From positions 744,001-808,000 of the forward strand of contig NW_027480601.1 in the NCBI RefSeq assembly GCF_051401765.1: a stretch of 64,000 nt of DNA. The letters run 5' to 3'. Both the position numbers and the translations under genes were made by a program. Shown one piece after another: positions 54,501 through 64,000 of this stretch. Position 1 is the stretch's first letter; every line of letters starts with the position of its first letter. The notes under the pieces were generated by a model that was not told where the DNA came from, searched no databases, and saw only the letters and a list, made by a program, of their open reading frames with translations. Origin of the DNA: Calliopsis andreniformis. Lineage: Eukaryota; Arthropoda; Insecta; Hymenoptera; Andrenidae.

Positions 54501-56739
54501 TCTTCAATAATCAATACACAATCCTCGATCCTCAATCCTCAATCCTCATTCCTCAAACCTCAATCCTCAACCCTCAGTCCTCATCCTCAATTCCCAATTC
54601 TCAATCCTCAATCCTCAATACTCAATCTTCAATCCTCAATAATCAATCTTCAATCCTCAATCCCCAATACTCAGCACACAACCATCAACCATCAATTCTC
54701 AATACTCAACCATCAATCCTCAATTCTCAATACTCAATAGAATATCCTGAATTCTCATGATTCAATACTCAATCCGCAATATTCAATAATCAAATCTCAA
54801 TCCTCAAACATCAATTCTCAACACTCCATCCTCAACACTCGGTCCTCTCTCTTCAATCCTCCATCCTCAATCCTCTATCCACAAGTGTCAATCCTCAATC
54901 CTCAATCCTCAACCCCCAATCCTCAGGCCTCAAACCTCTATTCCGAATCCTCAATCCTGAATGCTCGATCTTCATCCCACAGTCCGCAACAATCAATTGT
55001 CAATCCTCAATCCTCAATAGAGTATCCTCAATTCACAGTTATCAATACTCAATCCCCAATCTTCAATCTTCAAATCTCAATCCACAGACATCAATTCTCA
55101 TCACTCAATCCTCAACACTCAGTCCTCAATCTTCAATCCTCAATCCTCAATCCACAATCTTCAATCCTCCATACTCAATCTTCAATCCTCAATCTTCAAT
55201 CCTCAATCCTCAATCCTCAATCCTCAATCGTCAATCCTCAATCCCCAATCCTCAATCTTCAATCCGCAGTCCTCAATCCTCAATCCTAGATCCTCAATCC
55301 CCAATCCTCAATCCTTAATCCTCAATCTTCAATCCTCAATCCCCAGTCCTCAATCTTCAATCCTCAATGCTCAATCCTCAATCCTCAATCCTCAGTCCTC
55401 AATCCTCAATCCTCAATCATCAATCCTCAATCCTCAACCGTCAGTCCTCGTCCTCAGTCCTCAACCCTCAGTAATCAATCCTCAAACCTCAATCCTCAAC
55501 CCTCAACCCCCAATTCTCAATACTCAATAGAATATCCTGAATTCTCATGGTTCAATGCTCAATCCCCAATCATCAATCTTCAAATCTCAATCCACAAACA
55601 TCAATTCTCATCACTAAACCCTCAACACTCAGTTCTGAATCTTCAATCCTCAATCCTCAATCCTCAATCTTCAATCATCAATACTCAACCTTCAATCCTC
55701 AATCCTCAATTCTCAATCCGCAATCCTCAATCCTCAATCGTCAATCCTCAATCCCCAATCCTCAATCTTCAAACCTCAATCCTCAATCCTCGATACTCAA
55801 TCCTCAATCTTCAATCCTCAATACTCAATCTTCAATCCTCAATCCTAAAACCTCAAACCTTAATCCTCAATCCTCAATCCTCAATCCTCAATCCTCAATC
55901 TTCAATCGCCAATACTCAATCTTCAGTACTCAATCCTCAATCCTCAATCCTCAATTCTCAATCCTCAATCCTCAATCCTCAGACCTCAAGCATCAATAGT
56001 TAACCCTCAGACCTCGTCCTCAATCCACAACCCTCAATCCTAAATCCTCAATCTTCAATCATCAATATTCAATCTTCAATCCTCAATACTCAATGCTCAA
56101 TGCTCAATCCTCAATCCTCAATGTTCAATCCTCAATACCCAATCCTCAATCTTCAATCCTCAATCCTCAATCCTCAATCCTCAGTCCTCAATTCTCAGTC
56201 CTCAAACCTCTATCCTGAATCCTCAATCCTGAATCCTCAATCTTCAGCCCTAGGTCCTCAACAATCAGTTGTCAATCCTGAATCCTCAATAGAACATCCT
56301 CAATTCACAGTTTTCAATACACAATACTCAAACTGCAATCTTCAAATCAATATCCACAAACATCAATTCTCAACACTCAATCCTCAACACTCGGTCCTCT
56401 CTCTTCAATCCTCCATCCTCAATCCTCTATCCACAAGTGTCAATCCTCAATCCTCAATCCTCAACCCCCAATCCTCAGGCCTCAAACCTCTATTCCGAAT
56501 CCTCAATCCTGAATGCTCGATCTTCATCCCACAGTCCGCAACAATCAATTGTCAATACTCAATCCTCAATAGAGTATCCTCAATTCACAGTTATCAATAC
56601 TCAATCCCCAATCTTCAATCTTCAAATCTCAATCCACAGACATCAATTCTCATCACTCAATCCTCAACACTCAGTCCTCAATCTTCAATCCTCAATCCTC
56701 AATCCACAATCTTCAATCCTCCATACTCAATCTTCAATC
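51501..56739. repeat. Segment duplicated from 45045-50108, copy 2 (mosaic)
   Basis: Collinear with copy 1 except for two large changes. A 627-bp deletion falls just before 52690. A gain between about 53450 and 54240 carries material matching 51177-51900 (CCCCATTCCTC, TCATTAGAATATCC, then GAATTCTCAGG at 53989). Copy 2 therefore took in a piece of the stretch that precedes it. Private substitutions include TTCGCAGTTTTCGAGAC near 53636 and AGAACATCC at 56291. No gene is present. Confidence 0.8.
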
Positions 56740-57409
56740 CTCAATCATCAATCCTCAATCCTCAATTCTCAATCCGCAATCCTCAATCCTCAATCGTCAA
56801 TCCTCAATCCCCAATCCTCAATCTTCAATCCTCAATCCTCAATCCTCGATACTCAATCCTCAATCTTCAATCCTCAATACTCAATCTTCAATCCTCAATC
56901 CTAAAACCTCAAACCTTAATCCTCAATCCTCAATCCTCAATCCTCAATCCTCAACCTTCAATCGCCAATACTCAATCTTCAGTACTCAATCCTCAATCCT
57001 CAATCCTCAATTCTCAATCCTCAATCCTCAATCCTCAGACCTCAAGCATCAATAGTTAACCCTCAGACCTCGTCCTCAATCCACAACCCTCAATCCTCAA
57101 TCCTCAATCTTCAATCATCAATATTCAATCTTCAATCCTCAATACTCAATACTCAATGCTCAATGCTCAATCCTCAATCCTCAATCTTCAATTCTCAATA
57201 CTCAATCTTCAATCCTCAATCCTCAGTCCTCAAACCTCAATTCTGAATCCAAAATCCTGAATCCTCAATCTTCAGCTCTCAGTCCTCAACAATCTGTTGT
57301 CAATCCTCAATCCTCAAAAGAATATCCTCAATTCACAGTTTTCAATACTCAATACTCAATCTGCAATCTTCCAACCTCTACCCACAAACATCAATTCTCA
57401 TCACTCAAC
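56740..57409. repeat. Heptamer stretch with partial self-copy and a type-2-like landmark
   Basis: 56760-57130 closely resembles 55715-56090, with the same TAAAACCTC, TTCAGTACTC and AAGCATCAATAGTTAACC features. A type-2-like landmark near 57315 reads AAGAATATCCTC, followed by CACAGTTTTC and CTGCAATC, but no type-1 partner lies 280 bp before it. No gene is seen. Confidence 0.6.
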
Positions 57410-57869
57410 CTTCAACACTCAGTCCTCAATCTACAATCCTCAATCCTCAATCATCAACCTTCAATCCTCAATACTCAATCTTCAATACTCAATCCTCAAT
57501 CCTCAATCCTCAATCCTCATTCTTCAAACCTCAATACCCAATCCTCAATCTTCAATCCTCAATCCTCCATCCTCAATTCTCAATCCCCAATCCTCAGTCC
57601 TCAGTCCTCAAACCTCAACCCTCAACCCTCAGCCCTCATCCTCAATCCTCAATCCTAAATCCTCAATCATCAATCTTCAATCCTCAATACTCAGTCTTCA
57701 ATCCTCAATCCTCAATCCTCAATCCTCAATCCTCAATCCTCAATCATCAGTCCTCAATCTTCAATACTCAATCCTCAATCCTCAATCCTCAATCCTCAAT
57801 ACTCAATCTTCAATCCTCAATCCTCAATCCTCAATCCTCAATCCTCAATCCTCAGTCATCAATCCTCAA
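57410..57869. repeat. Partner of 32245-32480, followed by heptamer spacer
   Basis: 57410-57645 matches 32245-32480 (offset 25165), with the rare CTACAAT unit in both. The remaining 220 bp are variant heptamers, including a TAAATCCTCAATCATC module repeated near 60010 and 61275. No gene is seen. Confidence 0.6.
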
Positions 57870-59240
57870 TCCTCAATACTCAATCGTCAATACTCAATCG
57901 TCAATCCTCAGTCCTCACACTCAATTCTCAATCCTCAATCCTCAATCCACAATCCTCAATCCTCAATCACCAACCTTCAATCCTCAATACTCAATCTTCA
58001 ATCCTCAATCCTCAATTCTGAATCGTCAATCCTCATTCTTCAATCCTCAATACCCAATCCTCAATCCTCAATCCTCAACCCTCAATCCTCAATACTCAAT
58101 CTTCAATCCTCAATCCTCAATCCTCAATCCTCAATCCTCAATCCTCAGTAATCAATCCTCAACCCTCAATACACAATCGTCAATCTTCAACACTCAATCA
58201 TCAACACTCAATCCTCTATCTTCAATCCTCAATCCCCAATACTCAATCTTCAATCCTCAATCCTCAATCCTCAATCCTCAATCCTCAATCCTCAATCTTC
58301 AATCCTCAATACTCAATCTTCAATTCTCAATCCGCAATCCTCAATCCTCAATCCTCAATCCTCACTCCTCAATCTTCAATCCTCAACCGTCAGTCCTCGT
58401 ACTCAATCCTCAACCCTCAATCCTCAATCTTCAATCATCAATACTCAATCTTCAATCCTCAATTCTCAATCCTCAATCTTCAATCCTCAATCCTCAATAT
58501 TCAGCACACAACCATCAACCATCAATTCTCAATACTCAACCATCAATCCTCAATTCTCAATACTCAATAGAATATCCTGAATTCTCATGATTCAATACTC
58601 AATCCACAATATTCAATAATCAAATCTCAATCCTCAAACATCAATTCTCAACACTCCATCCTCAACACTCGGTCCTCTCTCTTCAATCCTCCATCCTCAA
58701 TCCTCTATCCACAAGTGTCAATCCTCAATCCTCAATCCTCATCCCTCAATCCTCAGGCCTCAAACCTCAATTCCGAATCCTCAATCCTGAATGCTCAATC
58801 TTCAATCCTCCATACTCACTCTTCAATCCTCAATCTTCAATCCTCAATCCTCAATCCTCAATCCTCAATCGTCAATCCTCAATCCCCAATCCTCAATCTT
58901 CAATCCGCAGTCCTCAATCCTCAATCCTAAATCCTCAATCCCCAATCCTCAATCCTTAATCCTCAATCTCCAATCCTCAATCCCCAGTCCTCAATCTTCA
59001 ATCCTCAATGCTCAATCCTCAATCCTCAATCCTCAGTCCTCAATCCTCAATCCTCAATCATCAATCCTCAATCCTCAACCGTCAGTCCTCGTCCTCAGTC
59101 CTCAACCCTCAGTAATCAATCCTCAAACCTCAATCCTCAACCGTCAGTCCTCGTCCTCAATCCTCAACCCTCAATCCTCAATCCTCAATCTTCAATCATC
59201 AATACTCAATCTTCAATCCTCAATTCTCAATCCTCAATCT
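57870..59240. repeat. 1.4-kb unit matching 34825-36195
   Basis: The offset is 23052 at GTCCTCACAC (34859/57911) and 23045 at the landmark (35534/58579) and at AAGTGTC (35668/58713), a one-heptamer difference. Shared details include CATACTCACTC after the AAGTGTC module and two CGTCAGT-CCTCGT modules about 70 bp apart. TAGATCC in the earlier copy is TAAATCC here (58928). No gene is present. Confidence 0.75.
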
Positions 59241-59547
59241 TCAATCCTCAATCCTTAATCCTCAATCTTCAATCCTCAATCCTCAATCCTTAATCCTCAA
59301 TCTTCAATCCTCAATCCCCAGTCCTCAATCCTCAATCTTCAATCCTCAATACTCAATCTTCAATTCTCAATCCGCAATCCTCAATCCTCAATCCTCAATC
59401 CTCAATCCTCAATCTTCAATCCTCAACCGTCAGTCCTCGTACTCAATCCTCAACCCTCAATCCTCAATCCTCAATCTTCAATCATCAATACTCAATCTTC
59501 AATCCTCAATTCTCAATCCTCAATCTTCAATCCTCAATCCTCAATAT
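59241..59547. repeat. Heptamer spacer before the 1293-bp units
   Basis: Variant heptamers, with two TCCTTAATCC units and a CGTCAGT-CCTCGT module near 59427. It leads into ATTCAGCACAC at 59547. No gene is seen. Confidence 0.65.
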
Positions 59548-60840
59548 TCAGCACACAACCATCAACCATCAATCCTCAATACTCAACCATCAATCCTCAA
59601 TTCTCAATACTCAATAGAATATCCTGAATTCTCATGATTCAATACTCAATCCACAATATTCAATAATCAAAACTCAATCCACAAACATCAATTCTCAACA
59701 CTCCATCCTCAACACTCGGTCCTCTCTCTTCAATCCTCCATCGTCAATCCTCTATTAACAAGTGTCAATCCTCAATCCTCAATCCTCAACCCTCAATCCT
59801 CAGGCCACAAACCTCAATTCCGAATCCTCAATCCTGAATGCTCAATCTTCATCCCACAGTCCGCAACAATCAATTGTCAATCCTCAATCCTCAATAGAGT
59901 ATCCTCAATTCACAGTTATCAATACTCAATCCCCAATCTTCAATCTTCAAATCTCAATCCACAGACATCAATTCTCATCACTCAATCCTCAACACTCAGT
60001 CCTCAATCCTAAATCCTCAATCATCAATCTTCAATCCTCAATACTCAGTCTTCAATCCTCAATCCTCAATCCTCAATCCTCAATCATCAATCCTCAATCT
60101 TCAATACTCAATCCTCAATCCTCAATCCTCAATCCTCAATACTCAATCTTCAATCCTCAATCCTCAATCCTCAATCCTCAATCCTCAATCCTCAGTCCTC
60201 AATCCTCAATCCTCAATACTCAATCGTCAATACTCAATCGTCAATCCTCAGTCCTCACACTCAATTCTCAATCCTCAATCCTCAATCCACAATCCTCAAT
60301 CCTCAATCACCAACCTTCAATCCTCAATACTCAATCTTCAATCCACAATCCTCAATTCTGAATCGTCAATCCTCATTCTTCAATCCTCAATACCCAACAC
60401 TCAATCCTCAATCCTCAACCCTCAATCCTCAATACTCAATCTTCAATCCTCAATCCTCAATCCTCAATCCTCAATCCTCAATCCTCGGTAATCAATCCTC
60501 AATCCTCAATACACAATCGTCAATCTTCAACACTCAATCATCAACACTCAATCCTCAATCTTCAATCCTCAATCCCCAATACTCAATCTTCTATCCTCAA
60601 TCCTCAATCCTCAATCCTCAATCCTCAATCTTCAATCCTCAATACTCAATCTTCAATTCTCAATCCGCAATCCTCAATCCTCAATCCTCAATCCTCAATC
60701 CTCAATCTTCAATCCTCAACCGTCAGTCCTCGTACTCAATCCTCAACCCTCAATCCTCAATCCTCAATCTTCAATCATCAATACTCAATCTTCAATCCTC
60801 AATTCTCAATCCTCAATCTTCAATCCTCAATCCTCAATAT
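59548..60840. repeat. 1293-bp higher-order unit, copy 1
   Basis: Runs from TCAGCACAC at 59548 to the next TCAGCACAC at 60841. It contains the pair 59616/59896 (280 bp), the AAGTGTC at 59760, and a long open frame (59762-60361) that recurs 1265 bp later. Typical private marks are TCTATTAACAAGTG and AATCAAAACTC. This is the clearest simple tandem higher-order unit in domain B. No gene is present. Confidence 0.8.
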
Positions 60841-62105
60841 TCAGCACACAGCCATCAACCATCAATTCTCAATACTCAATAGAATATCCTGAATTTTCAT
60901 GATTCAATACTCAATCCACAATATTCAATAATCAAAACTCAATCCTCAAACATCAATTCTCAACACTCCATCCTCAACACTCGGTCCTCTCTCTTCAATG
61001 CTCCATCGTCAATCCTCTATTAGCAAGTGTCAATCCACAATCCTCAATCCTCAACCCTCAATCCTCAGGCCACAAACCTCAATTCCGAATCCTCAATCCT
61101 GAATGCTCAATCTTCATCCCACAGTCCGCAACAATCAATTGTCAATCCTCAATCCTCAATAGAGTATCCTCAATTCACAGTTATCAATACTCAATCCCCA
61201 ATCTTCAATCTTCAAATCTCAATCCACAGACATCAATTCTCATCACTCAATCCTCAACACTCAGTCCTCAATCCTAAATCCTCAATCATCAATCTTCAAT
61301 CCTCAATACTCAGTCTTCAATCCTCAATCCTCAATCCTCAATCCTCAATCATCAATCCTCAATCTTCAATACTCAATCCTCAATCCTCAATCCTCAATCC
61401 TCAATACTCAATCTTCAATCCTCAATCCTCAATCCTCAATCCTCAATCCTCAATCCTCAGTCCTCAATCCTCAATCCTCAATACTCAATCGTCAATACTC
61501 AATCGTCAATCCTCAGTCCTCACACTCAATTCTCAATCCTCAATCCTCAATCCACAATCCTCAATCCTCAATCACCAACCTTCAATCCTCAATACTCAAT
61601 CTTCAATCCACAATCCTCAATTCTGAATCGTCAATCCTCATTCTTCAATCCTCAATACCCAACACTCAATCCTCAATCCTCAACCCTCAATCCTCAATAC
61701 TCAATCTTCAATCCTCAATCCTCAATCCTCAATCCTCAATCCTCAATCCTCGGTAATCAAACCTCAATCCTCAATACACAATCGTCAATCTTCAACACTC
61801 AATCATCAACACTCAATCCTCAATCTTCAATCCTCAATCCCCAATACTCAATCTTCTATCCTCAATCCTCAATCCTCAATCCTCAATCCTCAATCTTCAA
61901 TCCTCAATACTCAATCTTCAATTCTCAATCCGCAATCCTCAATCCTCAATCCTCAATCCTCAATCCTCAATCTTCAATCCTCAACCGTCAGTCCTCGTAC
62001 TCAATCCTCAACCCTCAATCCTCAATCCTCAATCTTCAATCATCAATACTCAATCTTCAATCCTCAATTCTCAATCCTCAATCTTCAATCCTCAATCCTC
62101 AATAT
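60841..62105. repeat. 1265-bp higher-order unit, copy 2 (28-bp deletion, EcoRI site lost)
   Basis: Same unit as 59548-60840 but 28 bp shorter: four heptamers around the ACCATCAAT units are missing just before AGAATAT at 60881. Its landmark reads GAATTTTCATG at 60891, the only GAATTT among the landmarks I listed. The pair 60881/61161 still keeps 280 bp. The next TCAGCACAC is at 62106. No gene is present. Confidence 0.8.
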
Positions 62106-62989
62106 TCAGCACACAGCCATCAACCATCAATTCTCAATACTCAACCATCAATCCTCAATTCTCAATACTCAATAGAATATCCTGAATTCTCATGATTCAA
62201 TACTCAATCCACAATATTCAATAATCAAATCTCAATCCCCAAACATCAATTCTCAACACTCCATCCTCAACACTCGGTCCTCTCTCTTCAATCCTCCATC
62301 CTCAATCCTCTATCAATAAGTGTCAATCCTCAATCCTCAATCCTCAACCCTCAATCCTCAGGCCTCAAACCTCAATTCCGAATCCTCAATCCTGAATGCT
62401 CAATCTTCAACCCTCCATACTCAATCTTCAATCCTCAATATTCAATCCTCAATCCTCAATCCTCAATCCTCAAACCTCAATCTTCAATCCTCAATACTCA
62501 ATCTTCGATCCTCAATCCTCAACCCACCATCCTCAATCCTCAATCCTCAATCCTCAGCCCTCAATCCTCATTCCTCAAACCTCAATCCTCAACCCTCAGT
62601 CCTCATCCTCAATTCTCAATTCTCAATCCTCAATCCTCAATTTTCAATCTTCAATCCTCAATAATCAATCTCCAATTCTAGATCTTCAATCCCCAATACT
62701 CGATCGTTAATCCTCAATCTTCAATCCTCAATCCCCAGTCCTCAATCCTCAATACTCAATCTTCAATCCTTAATCCTCAGTCCTCAAACCTCAATTCCGA
62801 ATCCTCAATCCTGAATGCTCAATCTTCATCCCTCAGTCCGCAACAATCAATTGTCAATCCTCAATCCTCAATAGAATATCCTCAATTCACAGTTTTCAAT
62901 ACTCAATCCTCAATCTTCAATCTTCATGTCTCCATCCACAAACATCGATTCTCATCACTCAACCCTCAAGACTCAGTCCTCAATCTTCA
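62106..62989. repeat. Partial higher-order unit related to 42.1-42.9 kb
   Basis: Landmark at 62184. From it to about 62906 the sequence follows the 42176 copy at offset 20008 (AAGTGTC 42310/62318), with ATCAATAAGTG and ACCCACCATCC shared. It then changes to a form with CTTCATGTCTCC (near 62931) that resembles 39.6 and 44.8 kb. AGAATAT of the type-2 landmark is near 62871, not 280 bp after the type-1, so this copy is rearranged. No gene is seen. Confidence 0.65.
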
Positions 62990-64000
62990 ATCCTCCATTC
63001 TCAATCCTCAATCCTCACTCCTCAATCTTCAATCCTCAATAATCAACATCCAATCCTAGATCCTCAAGAACCAATCCTCAATCCTTAATCCACAATCTTC
63101 AATCCTCAATCCACAGTCCTCGATCTTCAATCCTCAATGCTCAATCCTCAATCCTCAACCCTCAGTCATCAGTCCGCAATCCTCAATCCTCAAACCTCAA
63201 TCCTAAACCGTCAGTCCTCATCCTCAGTCCTCACCCCTGAATCCTCAATACTCAATCTTCAATCATCAATACTCAATCTTCAATCCTCAATCCTCAATCT
63301 TCAATCCTCAGTCCTCAATCCTCAATCCTCAATCCTCAATCCTCAATCATCAATCCTCAATCTTCAACACTCAATCATCAACCCTCAATCCTCAATCTTC
63401 AATCCTCAATCCTCAATCCTCGATCCTCAATCCTCAATCCTCAATCATCAATCCTCAATCCTCAACACTTAATCCTCAATCCTGAATCCTCAATCCTCAA
63501 TCATCAATCCTCAATCTTCAATACTCAATCCTCAATCCTCAATCCTCAATCCTCAATACTCAACCATCAATACTCAATTCCCAATACTCAATAGAATATC
63601 CTGAATTCTCAGTATTCAATACTCAAACCTCAATCCTCAAACATCAGCCCCTCATCCTCCATCCTCAATCCTCAATCCCCAATCCTCAATCTTCAATCCT
63701 CAATCCTCAATCCTCAATCATCAATACTCAATGTTCAACCCTCAATACTCATACTTCAATCCTCAGTCCTCAGTCCTCAAATCTCAATCCTCAATAGTCA
63801 ATCTCCAATCCTAGATCCTCAATCCCCAATCCTCAATCCTTAATACTCAATCTTCAATCCTCAATCCTCAGTCCTCAATCCTCGATTATCAAACCTCAAT
63901 CCTCAATCATCAACCTTCAATCCTCAATACTCAATCTTCAATCCTCAATACTCAACCCTGAATCGTCAATCCTCATTCTTCAATCCTCAATACCCAATCC
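62990..64000. repeat. Copy of 45372-46382, running off the window
   Basis: Constant offset of 17618 over about 1 kb, with no indel found. Anchors: GCTCAATCCTCAATCC open frame 45519/63137, landmark 45985/63603, CTCGATTATCAAACC near 46263/63881. Substitutions seen include TCACTCC for TCAATCC near 63017, and TGAATCC for TCAATCC near 63239. It is also related to 51.85 kb onward, with one extra heptamer there. The segment continues beyond the window. No gene is present. Confidence 0.85.

Larger units (their letters stand above)
1..64000. repeat. Heptamer satellite array, (CCTCAAT)n, filling the whole window
   Basis: Every stretch I read can be parsed into head-to-tail 7-bp units close to CCTCAAT on the plus strand. 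Common variants change one or two bases: CTTCAAT, ACTCAAT, TCTCAAT, CCTCAGT, CCTCAAA, CCTCAAC, CATCAAT, CGTCAAT, CCTGAAT, CCTCGAT, CCCCAAT. Even the most diverged stretches keep the 7-bp register, so they look like mutated heptamers and not inserted DNA. The consensus has no G, so the strand is strongly asymmetric. Pure consensus tracts are short, about seven or eight units at most where I counted. Both window ends lie inside the array, so its true length is unknown. A eukaryotic heterochromatic satellite is the likely nature; that part is inference. Confidence 0.97.
32245..64000. repeat. Satellite domain B (AAGTGTC / TCTCATGA subfamily)
   Basis: The right half keeps the same heptamer and landmark skeleton but has its own diagnostic variants. 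Most intact type-1 landmarks read TCTCATGATTC followed by CCACAATATTC, and the flanking motif is AAGTGTC. That motif starts at 33521, 35668, 37148, 38651, 40830, 42310, 43813, 48252, 49804, 54883, 56435, 58713, 59760, 61025 and 62318. The AAGCGTC of domain A was not seen here. The landmark at 33387 is intermediate: it has the domain-A TCATGGTTC with the domain-B CCACAATATTC, as expected near a transition. Landmark spacings are irregular, with repeated values of 790, 1480 and 1503 bp that reveal the segmental duplications listed separately. Confidence 0.75.

Noticed and set aside
786..63472. About 75 long plus-strand open frames, up to 524 codons, as protein-coding genes
   Set aside because: All encode the same degenerate SSILNPQ repeat, overlapping plus-strand frames give the same peptide, 7-bp indels ignore codons, and no domain or unique flank exists. 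The frames follow from a stop-free heptamer.
1..64000. CRISPR array
   Set aside because: The repeat unit is 7 bp, copies are contiguous, there are no unique spacers of constant length and no cas genes.
1..64000. Telomere repeat (CCTCAAT as a relative of the plant-type CCCTAAA or another heptamer)
   Set aside because: The unit does not match a telomere motif I know, and the array is highly variant with nested duplications. True telomeric tracts are much purer. A telomere-derived origin cannot be shown from this window.
1..64000. CCAAT boxes, AATAAA polyadenylation signals and TATA-like AGAATAT as promoter or processing signals
   Set aside because: CCCCAAT and ACAATAAAC units make these words by simple variation of the heptamer. 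They occur without any associated gene.
1..64000. CENP-B box or another known centromere protein site
   Set aside because: No stretch resembles the CENP-B box pattern with its CGGG core; the plus strand has almost no G and the landmarks contain no such motif.
1..64000. tRNA, rRNA or structured ncRNA genes
   Set aside because: Near absence of G on one strand prevents GC-paired stems, and no tRNA or rRNA motifs were seen on either strand.
1..64000. Plasmid or phage iteron-type replication origin
   Set aside because: Iterons are usually longer, few in number and next to a replication gene. Here 64 kb of heptamers has no gene at all.

Overview
The whole 64-kb window is one uninterrupted array of a 7-bp tandem repeat. 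The plus-strand consensus is CCTCAAT (minus strand ATTGAGG), present as thousands of exact or one-to-two-base variant copies. I found no gene, RNA gene, transposon or unique sequence. Long head-to-tail satellite arrays with nested higher-order structure are typical of eukaryotic heterochromatin (pericentromeric, subtelomeric or sex-chromosome blocks), so a eukaryotic nuclear genome is the best inference. The sequence gives no means to name the organism.

The array is built at four scales. (1) The heptamer, with recurring variants such as CTTCAAT, ACTCAAT, CCTCAGT, CCTCAAA, CCTCAAC, CATCAAT, CGTCAAT and CCTCGAT. (2) A landmark module headed by the diverged heptamers AGAATAT then CCTGAAT (type 1). 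In intact copies a second landmark, AGAATAT then CCTCAAT (type 2), follows exactly 280 bp (40 heptamers) later. I located 52 landmarks reading AGAATAT/CCTGAAT or a close variant. (3) Higher-order units of roughly 0.5 to 1.6 kb between landmarks. (4) Segmental duplications of 1 to 6.3 kb, some almost identical.

Layout. Domain A (1 to about 32.24 kb) carries landmarks reading TCTCATGGTTC and the diagnostic motif AAGCGTC. It consists of a mosaic block (1-9126), a 6290-bp unit present twice in tandem (9127-15416 and 15417-21706, about 99.9% identical), a third partial copy (22945-25756) and a 4.5-kb-spaced pair (23692-27245 and 28216-31575). Domain B (about 32.24-64 kb) carries TCTCATGATTC in most landmarks and AAGTGTC in place of AAGCGTC. 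It contains a 5162-bp-spaced pair (34815-39807 and 39977-44983), a roughly 6.5-kb-spaced pair with large internal indels (45045-50108 and 51501-56739), and a run of 1293/1265-bp units (59548-62105). The end of the window (62990-64000) repeats 45372-46382.

The plus strand has long open frames, up to 524 codons, encoding degenerate SSILNPQ repeats. This is a property of the heptamer. It contains no stop codon, and because 7 is not divisible by 3 all three frames read the same heptapeptide. The minus strand has TGA every 21 bp in every frame. I therefore annotate no CDS. The most notable points are the exact 280-bp landmark spacing kept across both domains, the reading-frame-independent peptide, the quantised (multiple-of-7) indels between copies, and the conserved 6-bp units that shift the heptamer register.
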